Below, piece after piece: positions 23,202 through 38,022 of a stretch of 64,000 bases of DNA. The stretch comes from Candidatus Regiella endosymbiont of Tuberolachnus salignus. Its GTDB lineage: Bacteria > Pseudomonadota > Gammaproteobacteria > Enterobacterales > Enterobacteriaceae. The stretch covers positions 62,001-126,000 of the forward strand of contig NZ_OZ026542.1 in the NCBI RefSeq assembly GCF_964020115.1, given 5' to 3'. Both the position numbers and the translations under genes were made by a program. Every line of letters starts with the position of its first letter. Position 1 is the stretch's first letter. The notes beneath the pieces are model-generated. The model had not been told where the DNA came from and did no database searches. It worked only from the letters and a program-made list of their open reading frames with translations.

Positions 23202-23463
23202 GCGCTTTATTTCTCATTTGAATTAATTTAATCATTCTTTGTAACTCGCTATCTTGTGGCTCTCCATAATTCATTAACCAATTAAACAAATCGGGATCAT
23301 CACTCTTTAGCAAGCGCATAAACAAGCCTTTATCATCATCACTTAAAGTCTCGTATTCATATTCAAAAAACGGCATAATGACGATGTCTAACTCACGCAT
23401 ACCACGGCGACACGCCCAGTAAACACGGGCTTTATTATCGATTTTCACATTCTGGATTTTCAT
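23182..23463 (-). CDS. sdhE: FAD assembly factor SdhE
   Basis: Promotes covalent flavin attachment to succinate dehydrogenase and fumarate reductase. The 93 residues include the family motif RGMRELD (the RGxxE motif needed for flavinylation) and [37 protein letters not shown]. It is divergent from ygfZ, as in E. coli, and co-directional with ygfX. The start [18 protein letters not shown] is slightly longer than in E. coli. Confidence 0.95.
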   Translation of the reverse strand: MKIQNVKIDNKARVYWACRRGMRELDIVIMPFFEYEYETLSDDDKGLFMRLLKSDDPDLFNWLMNYGEPQDSELQRMIKLIQMRNKARGSLAM

Positions 23464-23493
23464 ATCCTGATAGATACCTCAGGTAATATCATT

Positions 23494-24471
23494 ATGGCTC
23501 ATATAATTTCGTTTCCTGCACAAATTCCTCATGCTTCATCCCAATTACCCTTAACCCTTATGACTTTAGATGACTGGGTTTTAGTGACAATAACAGGAGT
23601 GGACAGAGTAAACTATCTTCAAGGTCAAGTCACCGCTGATGTCGCAGCAATGACAGCTGAACAACATATTATGACTGCACATTGCGATCCGCGTGGAAAA
23701 ATGTGGAGTAATTTACGTTTGTTTCATCGAGAAAAAGGACTCGCGTTTATTGAACGCCGTAGTGTATTGGACAATCAACTAAAAGAATTAAAAAAATATG
23801 CGGTGTTTTCTAAAGTTAACATTAGTCTAGATACAAAAGCAGTACTATTGGGCGTTGCAGGATTAACGGCAAGAGAAACATTAGCCACTTTATTTTCAAC
23901 GCTACCAAACACAAAGCATCCCGTGGTACAGCAAGGCATCACGACATTATTACATTTCACTCAACCTACAGAACGTTTTCTGCTAGTAACTGACGCCTTC
24001 CAGGCACAGCAATGGATAGAAATATTGCGTTCTCGCACTCAATTTAACAATAGTAATCAGTGGATGGCATTAGATATCCAGGCAGGCTTTCCTATTATCG
24101 ATGAAAAAACCAGCGCATTATTTATACCTCAGGCAACAAATATCCAAACTTTAGGTGGTATTAGTTTCACTAAAGGCTGTTATACCGGGCAGGAAACTGT
24201 CGCGAGGGCGCAATACCGGGGCGCTAACAAAAGAGCGTTATATTGGCTGGCGGGCAACGCCAATCGTGTTCCCCTACCTGGCGACGATCTTGAATGGCAA
24301 TTAAATGAAAATAGTTGGCGCCGAACAGGAACGGTATTATCAGCAGTACAACTGAGTGACGGCACCCTGTGGATCCAAGCGGTGCTCAATAATGATTTCA
24401 CTGAAAACACGAATCTGCGCGTACGAGACGACAACAGCAGCCAGCTCAGGATACAACCTTTATACCCATAG
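23494..24471 (+). CDS. ygfZ: tRNA-modifying / Fe-S assembly folate-binding protein YgfZ
   Basis: Folate-dependent protein related to GcvT that helps make or repair the Fe-S clusters of enzymes such as MiaB. The diagnostic motif [17 protein letters not shown] is present near residues 227-243, and GQVTADV and [15 protein letters not shown] lie in the N-terminal part. The last codons and the stop (TAC CCA TAG) come from the left end of an R1 repeat, so the native final residues appear replaced (ends QPLYP). Confidence 0.95.
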   Translation: MAHIISFPAQIPHASSQLPLTLMTLDDWVLVTITGVDRVNYLQGQVTADVAAMTAEQHIMTAHCDPRGKMWSNLRLFHREKGLAFIERRSVLDNQLKELKKYAVFSKVNISLDTKAVLLGVAGLTARETLATLFSTLPNTKHPVVQQGITTLLHFTQPTERFLLVTDAFQAQQWIEILRSRTQFNNSNQWMALDIQAGFPIIDEKTSALFIPQATNIQTLGGISFTKGCYTGQETVARAQYRGANKRALYWLAGNANRVPLPGDDLEWQLNENSWRRTGTVLSAVQLSDGTLWIQAVLNNDFTENTNLRVRDDNSSQLRIQPLYP

Positions 24472-24589
24472 CCCTTCAAGTTGCCGCTAGGCGGGGTCAG
24501 GGCGCGAGACCGATGAGCGTAGACATACTAGCTGATGGGACGAACGCCCGCAGCCAACAACGCGGCGACTGCAAAGGCGAAGGATTATA
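24461..24589. repeat. R1 palindromic repeat overlapping the ygfZ stop
   Basis: Ends TATACCCATAGCCCTTCAAG and GCAAAGGCGAAGGATTATA, core GGCGCGAGACCGATGAGCG. Its left end contributes the stop codon of ygfZ, and it occupies the ygfZ-queG convergent gap. Confidence 0.88.
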
Positions 24590-24640
24590 CCCTACTGATT
24601 ACCCAACACCAGCGTCGCTGTTGGCCGGTTTCGGTGAAAA

Positions 24641-25798
24641 TTATGCATCACGTGGTAAGCCTTTCTCAACGGTGCGGATCAGACGACTCGTTTGTGCAGA
24701 TTGCACTTTAACCGCTTGTGCAGAACGGCGCGCTAATTGCTGATCAATCGCCCATTGAATATGCTCATCCAACATGGGATCTAATCCTCGACGTTTTTCC
24801 AAGGCCAATACCACACTGGATTGGTAAGCGGCATTACCTAATGCCACCGAAATATTACGCAACCAGCGCAAATGACCGATACGCCGGATGGCTGAGCCTT
24901 CCGTCATTTGCAAAAATGTTTCTTCATCCCAAGCAAAGAGATCCAACAATTTCGGTGTATGTAATTGAGCGCGAGGATTAAACGCTTTTTCATCAGTAAT
25001 AGGTGAAAAACGATTCCACGGACAGATTAACTGGCAATCATCACAACCATAAATTCTATTCCCCATTAACGAACGAAACTCTTCTGGAATAGCCCCTTGT
25101 AGTTCGATTGTAAGGTAAGAAATGCAACGACGCGCATCGATGACATAAGGTGCCACAATCGCTTTTGTTGGGCAAATAGTCATACAAGCCACACAACGTC
25201 CACATTGTTCCGGTAATGGCTTATCAACCGGAAGAGGCAAATCAATTAATAATTCGCCAAGAAAAAACCATGAACCCGCATCGCGATTTAAAACTAAAGA
25301 ATGCTTACCTACCCACCCGAGCCCCGCTTTTACTGCTAATGAACGTTCCATAATGGGGGCGGAATCAACAAAAGGACGGAAATGGGTATCGCTCCCCTCA
25401 GAATATTCACTGCAATACATTTGGATTTTATCGCCTAATTTTTTTAACCGTTGGCGAAGCAATTTATGGTAGTCTCGACCCAATGCATAACGACTGATAT
25501 AACCCAATTCAGGGTTATTTAAAGTACGAGCGAAAGAAGCTTCGGCGGGTAAATAATTCATACGCACGCTAATGACACGCAAGGTACCGGGCAGTAATTC
25601 GTGTGGACGGGCGCGTAACATACCATAGCGTGCCATCCATGCCATTTCACCGTGGTATTGTTTATCTAACCATGCCTGCAATCTCGGCTCTTCTAAAGAC
25701 AAATCGGTATCACATATCCCCACCTGCTGGAAACCGAGATCCTGTCCCCATTGTTTGATATTTCTGGCAAGTTGATTTAAATCAAGTTGATCTGTCAT
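24641..25798 (-). CDS. queG: Epoxyqueuosine reductase QueG
   Basis: Catalyses the last step of queuosine biosynthesis, reducing epoxyqueuosine in tRNA with a cobalamin cofactor and two 4Fe-4S clusters. The 385 residues include CGRCVACMTICPTKAI and CDDCQLICPWNRF (the two ferredoxin-type cluster motifs), plus DSAPIMERSLAVKAGLGWVGKHS. In E. coli queG is next to tsaE, whereas here the two are some 12 kb apart, another sign of rearrangement. Confidence 0.96.
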   Translation of the reverse strand: MTDQLDLNQLARNIKQWGQDLGFQQVGICDTDLSLEEPRLQAWLDKQYHGEMAWMARYGMLRARPHELLPGTLRVISVRMNYLPAEASFARTLNNPELGYISRYALGRDYHKLLRQRLKKLGDKIQMYCSEYSEGSDTHFRPFVDSAPIMERSLAVKAGLGWVGKHSLVLNRDAGSWFFLGELLIDLPLPVDKPLPEQCGRCVACMTICPTKAIVAPYVIDARRCISYLTIELQGAIPEEFRSLMGNRIYGCDDCQLICPWNRFSPITDEKAFNPRAQLHTPKLLDLFAWDEETFLQMTEGSAIRRIGHLRWLRNISVALGNAAYQSSVVLALEKRRGLDPMLDEHIQWAIDQQLARRSAQAVKVQSAQTSRLIRTVEKGLPRDA

Positions 25799-25945
25799 AA
25801 AAAACCATCGAAACAGAAAAAATTCCAGTCTATCACACTGAATTTTTCTACTGAATAAACACTACAGAATCGGGCGGCACTGGCTTCAATCTCGCTTAAG
25901 CAGTGCGTTTTTCTGGCGACCTCAGTTATACTCTTTCAATAAAAT

Positions 25946-26071
25946 TATACCCAATGAATTTCGAGTTACGGCAAGGCGGCCAGGGCGACCGACCGATGAG
26001 CGTAGACATACTAAGTGATTCGGCGAGCACCCGCAGACAACAAAGCCGTAACTTGAAAGGCGAAGGGTATA
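25946..26071. repeat. R1 palindromic repeat in the glyA leader
   Basis: Complete copy (TATACCCAATGAATTTCGAG ... TTGAAAGGCGAAGGGTATA) ending about 48 bp before the glyA start. It is nearly identical in arrangement to the copy at 59840. Confidence 0.9.
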
Positions 26072-26118
26072 GAGTCTGAAAAGAGACATTAATAAGTTAG
26101 TTAAATCAGGAGATAGAA

Positions 26119-27387
26119 ATGCCAGAAAATAAAAACAATATCGCTCATTATGATCTAGAGTTATGGAAGGCGATGCAAAGTGAAGTAACACGTCAAGAAG
26201 AGCATATTGAGCTGATTGCTTCTGAAAACTACACTAGCCAGCGCGTTATGCAGGCTCAAGGCTCGCAATTAACCAATAAATATGCTGAGGGTTATCCAGG
26301 CAAACGTTACTATGGCGGCTGTGAGCATGTCGATGTTATTGAAGAACTTGCCATTGAGAGAGCGAAAAAATTATTCGGCGCTGACTATGCCAATGTGCAA
26401 CCTCACTCCGGTTCACAAGCAAATGCGGCCGTTTATATGGCGTTACTGCAACCGGGTGATACTGTGCTCGGCATGGATCTTAATCACGGGGGGCATTTAA
26501 CGCATGGTTCACCGGTCAACTTTTCTGGCAAATTATATAATATCGTCTCTTATGGTGTTGATGCAGCAGGCAAGATCGATTACGACGCATTAGCAGAGCT
26601 AGCTAAATCGCATAAACCTAAGATGATTATCGGCGGTTTTTCTGCCTATTCTGGCGTGGTTGATTGGGCGAGAATGCGGGAAATCGCTGACAGTATCGGT
26701 GCTTATCTGTTTGTTGATATGGCGCATGTCGCGGGTTTAGTAGCCACGGGTGTTTATCCTAACCCCCTGCCTCACGCGCATGTAGTGACCACCACCACCC
26801 ATAAAACATTAGCGGGTCCTCGTGGAGGATTAATCCTGGCTAAAAATGGTGACGAAGCCTTCTATAAAAAACTCAATTCAGCCGTCTTCCCCGGTTCACA
26901 AGGCGGTCCGTTAATGCATGTCATCGCTGCTAAGGCAATAGCCTTTAAAGAAGCGATGGAACCTGAATTTGAAATTTATCAGCAGCAAGTAGTGAAGAAT
27001 GCGAAGGCAATGGTTGAAGTCTTTTTAGATCGAGGCTATAAAGTGGTTTCAGGCGGGACTGAAAACCATCTCTTTTTACTCAATTTAGTGAATAAAAATT
27101 TAACAGGTAAAGACGCCGATGCTGCTTTAGGACGCGCTAATATCACCGTTAACAAAAATAGCATTCCTAACGATCCTCAAAAACCGTTTGTTACTTCTGG
27201 CATCAGAATAGGCACCCCGGCGATAACACGCCGTGGTTTTAAAGAAACAGAATCTAAGCAACTCGCGGGTTGGATATGTAATGTTTTGGATAACATTAAC
27301 GATGAAAACCTGATCCAAAAAACTAAAAATCAAGTTGTGGAAATCTGTCGGCGTTTTCCTGTTTATTCAAATACTACAAAACTTTAA
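26119..27387 (+). CDS. glyA: Serine hydroxymethyltransferase GlyA
   Basis: PLP enzyme that interconverts serine and glycine with tetrahydrofolate and is the main source of one-carbon units. Over 422 residues it shows [33 protein letters not shown] and the PLP-lysine motif [16 protein letters not shown] clear AGGAG site precedes the ATG. In E. coli glyA is divergent from hmp; here hmp is 8.5 kb away and convergent, with clpB and the rRNA operon between them. Confidence 0.98.
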   Translation: MPENKNNIAHYDLELWKAMQSEVTRQEEHIELIASENYTSQRVMQAQGSQLTNKYAEGYPGKRYYGGCEHVDVIEELAIERAKKLFGADYANVQPHSGSQANAAVYMALLQPGDTVLGMDLNHGGHLTHGSPVNFSGKLYNIVSYGVDAAGKIDYDALAELAKSHKPKMIIGGFSAYSGVVDWARMREIADSIGAYLFVDMAHVAGLVATGVYPNPLPHAHVVTTTTHKTLAGPRGGLILAKNGDEAFYKKLNSAVFPGSQGGPLMHVIAAKAIAFKEAMEPEFEIYQQQVVKNAKAMVEVFLDRGYKVVSGGTENHLFLLNLVNKNLTGKDADAALGRANITVNKNSIPNDPQKPFVTSGIRIGTPAITRRGFKETESKQLAGWICNVLDNINDENLIQKTKNQVVEICRRFPVYSNTTKL

Positions 27388-27413
27388 GAGCAACAATCAG
27401 CGGTATTTCTGAA

Positions 27414-27557
27414 TAGATCTCTTTGGAAACCGTAGTTCATTATGCGGAGTCAAGGCGCCCGGCGCACAGCAACCTTCGTTAACATAAAGTACATGAGGAT
27501 TGCGCGCCCCGGACAACGCAGGAGCCGTATCACGCAGTAGGTTTCCGAAGAGGTCTA
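27414..27557. repeat. R2 palindromic repeat (glyA-clpB gap)
   Basis: 144 bp with inverted ends AGATCTCTTTGGAAACC and GGTTTCCGAAGAGGTCT. The interior has GGCGCCCGGCGCACAGCAAC and GTACATGAGGATTGCG. It matches the copy at 45846 in the opposite orientation. Confidence 0.85.
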
Positions 27558-27665
27558 GTGTTAAAAGCGAGTGTAGCTCTTCGCACGAGCCACGCCCTTG
27601 AAAGTTAGAGACCTCACAATAACTGGAAACTGTCACTATAAATTTCAATTAATACGGAGTTTATT

Positions 27666-30236
27666 ATGCTTTTGGAGCGTTTTACCCAAAAATTTCAGGA
27701 AGCCTTAGGTGGTGCTCATTCTTTAGCGCTCAGTTGTAATCATCAATTTATTGAACCACTTCACGTCATGAGTGTTTTGCTTTGTCAAGAGGGAGGAACC
27801 GTTTTCCCCTTACTCACTTCCAGCGGCATTGACGCTCAAGACTTAGAGGATAAAATCGATCAAACCCTAGATCGACTTGCACGTGTGGAAGGTACCGCTG
27901 ATGTTCAGGTATCAAAAAAATTAGAAAGAACACTTAATTTGTGTGAAAAATTAGCACAAAAAAGAGGTGATAAATTTATTGCCTCAGAACTGTTTCCGTT
28001 AGCAGCGCTTGAAGAGAGCAGCACCTTAACGGATTTATTAAAAGCAGCAGGAGCCTCAACAGATAAAATCACTAAAGCGATTGAAGAGCTACGAAATGGT
28101 AATACCATAAAAAGCGCCAGTGAAGAAAATCAACGGCAGGCGTTAAAACAATTCACTATCGATCTAACCGAACAGGCAGAACAAGGCAAACTTGACCCTG
28201 TTATCGGTCGAGATGAAGAAATTCGTCATACCATGCAAATATTACAACGCCGCACCAAAAATAATCCCGTGCTCATTGGTGAGCCCGGTGTAGGCAAAAC
28301 CGCGATTGTTGAGGGGCTAGCACAACGTATTATCAATAGTGAAGTGCCAGAAGGTTTAAAAGGTAAGCGTGTATTGTCATTAGATATCGGCGCATTACTG
28401 GCCGGAGCCAAATTCCGTGGTGAGTTTGAAGAACGCCTGAAAGCATTACTTAATGAATTAGAAAAACAAAAAGGCAACGTGATTTTATTCATTGACGAAC
28501 TGCATACACTGGTCGGTGCAGGGAAAAGTGACGGCGCAATGGATGCCGGTAACATGCTAAAACCCGCCTTAGCACGTGGAAAACTACATTGCGTTGGGGC
28601 AACTACTCTGAATGAATACCGCCAATATATCGAAAAAGATGCTGCTTTAGAACGTCGTTTTCAAACAGTGTATGTTGCAGAACCAAACGTAGAAGATGCC
28701 ATTGCCATTCTACGCGGTTTAAAAGAGCGCTATGAACTCCACCACCATGTCCAAATCACAGATCCGGCAATTGTAGAAGCGGTGACCTTATCACACCGTT
28801 ATATTTCAGATCGTCGATTACCTGATAAAGCCATCGATCTGATCGATGAAGCAGGCTCTAGCATCCGAATGCAGATCGATTCAAAACCCGAACTGCTTGA
28901 TCGCCTATATCGTCGAATTATTCAATTAAAATTAGAACAACAAGCATTAAACAAAGAATCTGATGATGCCAGCAAAAAACGCTTGCAAGAACTCAATAAC
29001 GAATTAGAACAAAAAGAACGGGAATATTCGACCCTGGAAGAAAAATGGAAAGCCGAAAAGGCTGCATTGAAAGGCACCCAAAAGATCAAGACCGAATTAG
29101 AACAGGCTAAAATTACCTTAGAGCAAGCACGACGTGTCGGTGATCTAACAAAAATGTCTGAGCTACAATACGGCAAAATTCCAGAACTAGAAAAAGAACT
29201 CGATACAGCCAATCAACTCGAAAACGAAACAATGAAACTGCTGCCTAATCGAGTCACTGAGGAGGAAATTGCCAAAGTGGTAGCACGCTGGACAGGCATC
29301 CCCGTATCCAAAATGTTGGAAGGTGAACGAAGTAAACTATTACGCATCGAACAAGAGCTGCATAATCTGGTGATTGGGCAAGATGAAGCCATAGAGGCAG
29401 TGTCTAATGCAATCCGACGGAGCCGTGCTGGACTTGCTGATGATAATCGCCCGACAGGCTCCTTTTTATTTCTCGGTCCAACGGGAGTAGGTAAAACAGA
29501 ATTATGTAAAGCCCTAGCGGTTTTTTTATTCAACACTGACAAAGCAATGATACGAATTGATATGTCTGAATTTATGGAGAAACATGCTGTATCACGCTTA
29601 ATTGGAGCACCTCCTGGTTATGTTGGTTACGAAGAAGGAGGTTACCTAACAGAAATAGTACGTCGTCGTCCCTACTCTGTTATCTTATTTGATGAAGTGG
29701 AGAAAGCACATCCCGATGTGTTCAATATTTTATTACAAGTCTTGGATGAGGGGCGTTTAACGGATGGGCAAGGGAGAACTGTCGATTTTCGTAACACTGT
29801 AGTTATTATGACATCTAATTTGGGTTCTGAGTTAATTCTAGAGCATTCCACTGAAACTGATTTCTCTAAAATCAAAAATAAGGTAATGGAAAATGTCAGT
29901 AATCATTTTCGCCCTGAGTTTATTAACCGTATAGATGAGATCATTGTTTTCCATCGATTAGAACAACACCATCTCATCTCCATTGCAAAAATTCAGGTGC
30001 AACGATTACAGCAACGCTTGGCAGGGCGAAATTATCAAATCAGTGCGACTGAAGCTGTATTAGACTTATTAAGTCAACGAGGCTTTGACCCTGTGTATGG
30101 TGCACGACCATTAAAACGAGTTATCCAAAAGGAAATCGAAGACCCGATGGCTCAACAAATCCTTGCTAATAAATTAAAAACGAATATGCCTATTGTCATA
30201 GACACTAAAGATGGGAGTATCATTATTAAGCAATAA
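27666..30236 (+). CDS. clpB: Protein disaggregase ClpB
   Basis: Hsp100 AAA+ chaperone that works with DnaK to dissolve aggregates. The 856 residues show a Clp N domain, NBD1 with Walker [14 protein letters not shown] and Walker [14 protein letters not shown], and a long charged coiled-coil middle domain (about residues 410-520). NBD2 has Walker [14 protein letters not shown] and the sequence [37 protein letters not shown] element lies about 65 bp upstream; its -10 partner is poorly spaced, so heat-shock control is only suggested. Confidence 0.98.
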   Translation: MLLERFTQKFQEALGGAHSLALSCNHQFIEPLHVMSVLLCQEGGTVFPLLTSSGIDAQDLEDKIDQTLDRLARVEGTADVQVSKKLERTLNLCEKLAQKRGDKFIASELFPLAALEESSTLTDLLKAAGASTDKITKAIEELRNGNTIKSASEENQRQALKQFTIDLTEQAEQGKLDPVIGRDEEIRHTMQILQRRTKNNPVLIGEPGVGKTAIVEGLAQRIINSEVPEGLKGKRVLSLDIGALLAGAKFRGEFEERLKALLNELEKQKGNVILFIDELHTLVGAGKSDGAMDAGNMLKPALARGKLHCVGATTLNEYRQYIEKDAALERRFQTVYVAEPNVEDAIAILRGLKERYELHHHVQITDPAIVEAVTLSHRYISDRRLPDKAIDLIDEAGSSIRMQIDSKPELLDRLYRRIIQLKLEQQALNKESDDASKKRLQELNNELEQKEREYSTLEEKWKAEKAALKGTQKIKTELEQAKITLEQARRVGDLTKMSELQYGKIPELEKELDTANQLENETMKLLPNRVTEEEIAKVVARWTGIPVSKMLEGERSKLLRIEQELHNLVIGQDEAIEAVSNAIRRSRAGLADDNRPTGSFLFLGPTGVGKTELCKALAVFLFNTDKAMIRIDMSEFMEKHAVSRLIGAPPGYVGYEEGGYLTEIVRRRPYSVILFDEVEKAHPDVFNILLQVLDEGRLTDGQGRTVDFRNTVVIMTSNLGSELILEHSTETDFSKIKNKVMENVSNHFRPEFINRIDEIIVFHRLEQHHLISIAKIQVQRLQQRLAGRNYQISATEAVLDLLSQRGFDPVYGARPLKRVIQKEIEDPMAQQILANKLKTNMPIVIDTKDGSIIIKQ

Positions 30237-30266
30237 AAAAGGATCCTACTTTATAGGATCCTTTTT
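30235..30266. terminator. Bidirectional terminator between clpB and the rRNA operon
   Basis: An A-run, the stem AGGATCCTA / TAGGATCCT with a five-base loop, then a T-run. It directly follows the clpB stop and is symmetrical enough to also stop the leftward rRNA/tRNA-Thr transcript. Confidence 0.88.
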
Positions 30267-30397
30267 CATAGTCAGCGGTATCTACAACCGATGCTAGGGA
30301 GTTTCATTTCTGAGATTGATGTACTTGACCTAGGACTACACCATTACCTAGAGATTCTTCACCAAGCTTTATTCGCCCATAGGAGCTTTAATCTGTC

Positions 30398-30473
30398 TGG
30401 TGCTGATACCCAGATTTGAACTGGGGACCTCACCCTTACCAAGGGTGTGCTCTACCGACTGAGCCATATCAGC
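30398..30473 (-). tRNA. tRNA-Thr (GGT)
   Basis: 76 nt with encoded CCA. The acceptor stem starts GCTGATA, the anticodon arm is CCCTTGGTAAGGG and the T arm is CCCAGTTCAAATCTGGG. It lies 11 bp downstream of the 5S gene, as in some enterobacterial rRNA operons with a distal tRNA-Thr. Confidence 0.95.
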
Positions 30474-30484
30474 ACTAAATTGGT

Positions 30485-30603
30485 AGCCTGGCGGTGACCG
30501 ACTCTCACATGGGGAGACCCCACACTACCATAGGCGCAACGGTGTTTCACTGCTGAGTTCGGAATGGGCTCAGGTGGTGCCACCGCGCTATAGCCGCCAG
30601 GCA
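30485..30603 (-). rRNA. rrf: 5S ribosomal RNA
   Basis: About 119 nt on the minus strand, from TGCCTGGCGGCTATAGCGCG to ACCGCCAGGCT, with the conserved CCGAACTCAGCAGTGAAAC. Ends are placed by comparison with the E. coli 5S. Confidence 0.95.
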
Positions 30604-30672
30604 AATTCTGTATGCTGCGTACACAGCTAATCTGTTAACAAGCGCGTAAACCAAAACACTTTCGGTGTTGTG

Positions 30673-33582
<2,910 letters not shown>

Positions 33583-33692
33583 TCACAACCCGAAAGTGTC
33601 TTACTAATAAACACTTCTCGCTGTTCATTACTCGCTTGTTCCAGATTGTTAAAGAGCATATTCAATACGCATAGACCCTTGTCTTTGCAAAT

Positions 33693-33768
33693 TGGCGTCC
33701 CCTAGGGGGTTCGAACCCCTGTTACCGCCGTGAAAGGGCGGTGTCCTAGGCCTCTAGACGAAGGGGAC
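33693..33768 (-). tRNA. tRNA-Glu (TTC)
   Basis: 76 nt with encoded CCA in the 16S-23S spacer. It starts GTCCCCTTCGTCTAGAGG, has anticodon arm CGCCCTTTCACGGCG and T arm AGGGGTTCGAACCCCCT. A single tRNA-Glu spacer is one of the two standard enterobacterial spacer types. Confidence 0.96.
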
Positions 33769-33869
33769 ATGGCTACATCGTCCCTATGAAGAACGCTCTC
33801 TCCATAAAAACCACTAGCTACTTTCATCAGACAATCTGTGTGAGCACTCAGCGTAGCCGCCATCTTTGG

Positions 33870-35412
<1,543 letters not shown>

Positions 35413-35614
35413 ATTACTTTTTTAACAACTTCATAAACCCTGCTTTCTATTATGTTTCCATAAAAAAACAAAATCCAATCCGCTGTTTGTTTTTATACTG
35501 CTTCTACTGCCCCAATATTACAGCGCAGCACAACAGCGCACTCGCCAGTGCCCACACAGATTGTCTGATAAATTGTTAAAGAGCTTCTCGTCTAGCCTTA
35601 CAACGAGAGGGCGC

Positions 35615-35710
35615 ATTCTACCCTTTCTTCTCACAGAGTCAAGGCCTTCTTTTACTAAGCTCCCCTTCTTCTGTGGGGTCGCATTATAGCCCCTTTATTA
35701 ACGCCCGCAA
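35615..35710 (-). promoter_or_regulatory. Tandem rRNA promoters P1 and P2
   Basis: On the minus strand, P1 has -35 TTGCGG, a 16-base spacer and -10 TATAAT followed by the GC-rich discriminator GCGACCCC. P2 has -35 TTGACT, a 16-base spacer and -10 TAGAAT. P2 lies about 200 bp upstream of the 16S, and the leader contains GCTCTTTAACAATTTATCAG (boxA-type antitermination region). The layout matches E. coli rrn operons. Confidence 0.85.
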
Positions 35711-35784
35711 CCTTTAATTTAAGAAAAAAAATTAGATGGTCTTTATTCCATCAATTGAACCTTATTCGCCTATTTTTCAGGCGA

Positions 35785-35890
35785 TATAGCCAAACCATTT
35801 TAATTTGATTTTGTGTTGTCGTCGCTTGCCGTACTATTTGTATTGTCTGTGCTCCTCCGTCTTTAATCAAATTAAAATGATTTGGCTATA
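35785..35890. repeat. R4 palindromic repeat upstream of the rRNA promoters
   Basis: 106 bp with near-perfect inverted ends of about 26 bp (outer bases TATAGCCAAA...). The asymmetric interior reads TGTTGTCGTCGCTTGCCGTA, CTATTTGTATTGTC and TGCTCCTCCGTC. A second copy lies at 58571. The interior is not palindromic and is well conserved between the two copies. Confidence 0.82.
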
Positions 35891-35940
35891 AGTGTAAAAA
35901 TTACGGTTAAAAAACACTAATAAGTAAGATCGATACTCCG

Positions 35941-37131
35941 TCAAATGATTTTATGGGAGCCAAAGCATTCGTAGTGCATTTTTTCAGTTTTTACACCCAT
36001 AGTTATCAATTGTCGACTTAAATATTGCATAAATTGTACTGGGCCACAGAAGTAATAATGCATATCGTTATCAAAAATCATTGACTGATGGTTTGCAAGA
36101 TCCATCAAACCTTGTGTGTGATAATCAATACCACGCACATCTTGTTCAGTAGGTTCACGGTACCAAATATGACTATTAAGGTTAGGCATTTTTTCAGCAA
36201 TAGTAGCCACTTCATTAGAAAATGCATGAACACGACCATTTTCTGATGCGTGTAACCAATATACTGATGCCTTATGCTGACTCAAATATAATGTATTTAA
36301 CATACTGAGCATGGGTGTTTGCCCCACTCCAGCAGATATTAAAACCACTGGTGTATTTGACTCTACATCTAGAAAAAAATCTCCACGAGGAGGTGAAACA
36401 CGAATAATGTCACCTTCTTGTAGTTTATGGTGCAAATAATTTGAGACAGTTCCCCCCACCTCGCGTTTAACAGCAATACGGTAAGATTTACCGTTAGCGG
36501 CCGTGGTTAGAGAATACTGGCGGATCTCTTGAAAGGCTAAGCTATCATCTTCAATGTAAATACTAAGATACTGTCCCGGTTTAAAATCAGCTACACACTC
36601 TCCATCTAGTGGCGTGAATTCAAAACTGCAAATGACTTCGCTTTCTTGCACTTTTTTAATAATCCGAAAACGACGCAAAGAACGCCAACCACCCGTACTC
36701 ATTTCACCTTTTTGATAAATTTGCTCTTCACGTTGGATAAATATTTCAGCGAGCACACCATAAGCTTTCGCCCAAGCATCTAAAACTTCTGCCCCAGGAT
36801 GAAACATTTCATCAAGTGTTGCGATTAAATGTTCACCAACTACCTGATAATATTCGGGTTGGATATTGAGACTAGTATGCTTTTGCGCTACACGTTCAAC
36901 AGCGGGTAACAATGTTTTTATATTTTCAATATTATTAGCATACGCACAAATTGCATTAAATAAGGCTTCGCTCTGATTACCATTAAACTGATTACTCATA
37001 TTAAAAATATTTTTAAATTCTGGATTATGAGTAAACATTCGCTCATAAAAATGAGTGGTTAATTTCGGGCCAGTAGCAACAAGCAAGGGGATAGTCGATT
37101 TTACTACGGCGATAGTTTGGCTATCGAGCAT
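35941..37131 (-). CDS. hmp: Flavohemoprotein Hmp (nitric oxide dioxygenase)
   Basis: Converts nitric oxide to nitrate using O2 and NAD(P)H. The 396 residues comprise a globin domain (1-140, proximal His in VAQKHTSLN), an FAD-binding domain ([10 protein letters not shown]..., with the FAD motif RQYSLT) and an NAD-binding domain with [13 protein letters not shown] near residue 275. The C-terminal MHYECFGSH is the family ending. In E. coli NsrR represses hmp; I see no nsrR in the window. Confidence 0.97.
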   Translation of the reverse strand: MLDSQTIAVVKSTIPLLVATGPKLTTHFYERMFTHNPEFKNIFNMSNQFNGNQSEALFNAICAYANNIENIKTLLPAVERVAQKHTSLNIQPEYYQVVGEHLIATLDEMFHPGAEVLDAWAKAYGVLAEIFIQREEQIYQKGEMSTGGWRSLRRFRIIKKVQESEVICSFEFTPLDGECVADFKPGQYLSIYIEDDSLAFQEIRQYSLTTAANGKSYRIAVKREVGGTVSNYLHHKLQEGDIIRVSPPRGDFFLDVESNTPVVLISAGVGQTPMLSMLNTLYLSQHKASVYWLHASENGRVHAFSNEVATIAEKMPNLNSHIWYREPTEQDVRGIDYHTQGLMDLANHQSMIFDNDMHYYFCGPVQFMQYLSRQLITMGVKTEKMHYECFGSHKII

Positions 37132-37238
37132 AAAGAGATTCCTTAATATGTACTTTAATGTGTCATCTAATCAGTGCATTGTTAATATATCTGAAATCAC
37201 TTTTCATTGCTGTAAATGAATATTTTTTTAGAAGAACA

Positions 37239-37364
37239 TATACCGTTTGCCTTTGAAGTTGCCGCTAGGCGGCCAGGGGGTGAGACCGATGAGCGTAGAC
37301 ATACTACGTGATTCGGCGAGCACCCACAGCCAACAACGCGGCGGCTTCAAAGGCGAATGGTATA
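37239..37364. repeat. R1 palindromic repeat abutting the ubiX stop
   Basis: Ends TATACCGTTTGCCTTTGAAG and CTTCAAAGGCGAATGGTATA, with core GGGGGTGAGACCGATGAGCG. Its right edge directly touches the ubiX stop codon (TAA at 37365-37367). Confidence 0.9.
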
Positions 37365-37943
37365 TTAATTATTACCTTGCCAACGTTTAAACAAATCCTT
37401 AGGCAATGGGATATCGAATTGATCAATGATTCGATTAACACTTTGATCGACAAGATCTTTTATTGTCTGGGGGACGTGATAGAAGGCGGGGGAGGGTGGC
37501 ATAACAACAGCGCCGAGCTCAGCTGCCTGTGACATTAAACGTAAATGTCCCAAATGTAACGGGGTCTCTCGCACACATAACAGTAAGCAGCGGCGTTCTT
37601 TCAATACCACATCAGCCGCTCGAGTTAATAAATTATCGGTATAACTATGAACAATACCCGATAGGGTTTTTATCGAACAAGGTAATATCACCATCCCTAG
37701 TGTTTTATACGAACCCGAGGAAACTGAGGCAGCAAGATCACCGACTTTATGTACTACATTGGCCAGTCCCTGCACTTCCTTCACGGTTATATCTTTCATC
37801 TCTGCAGCTAGCGTTTGTTCCGCACCATTGCTCATAATCAAATGAGTTTCTACCTCGTCGACATCTTTTAATACTTCTAACAATCGAACACCGTAAATAG
37901 TGCCGCTAGCCCCTGATATACCTACAATAAGTCGCTTCATCAT
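37365..37943 (-). CDS. ubiX: Flavin prenyltransferase UbiX
   Basis: Makes prenylated FMN, the cofactor for the decarboxylase UbiD in ubiquinone synthesis. The 192 residues start MKRLIVGISGASGTIYG and contain VILPCSIKTLSGIVHSYTDNLLTRAADV and the RETPLHLGHLRLM block. It is the last gene of the leftward folC-dedD-cvpA-purF-ubiX series. Length and ending (LFKRWQGNN) are normal even though an R1 repeat begins right after the stop. Confidence 0.97.
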   Translation of the reverse strand: MMKRLIVGISGASGTIYGVRLLEVLKDVDEVETHLIMSNGAEQTLAAEMKDITVKEVQGLANVVHKVGDLAASVSSGSYKTLGMVILPCSIKTLSGIVHSYTDNLLTRAADVVLKERRCLLLCVRETPLHLGHLRLMSQAAELGAVVMPPSPAFYHVPQTIKDLVDQSVNRIIDQFDIPLPKDLFKRWQGNN

Positions 37944-38022
37944 AAATTGCCTTGCTTACATGGCGTAGCGCACCACAAAATTTATACTTTTTTAATAAAA
38001 AATCAGTATGAGATATACACAA

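Noticed and set aside
27905-29875. Minus-strand open frames within clpB
   Set aside because: They are shadows of the clpB codon pattern; clpB itself is complete and conserved.
30398-30473. Possible unusual base in the T loop of tRNA-Thr
   Set aside because: Careful reverse complementing gives the normal TTCAAAT loop with C56, so nothing is unusual.
37308-37532. Plus-strand frame starting in the R1 copy and running into ubiX
   Set aside because: It is repeat-derived at the start and antisense to ubiX for the rest.
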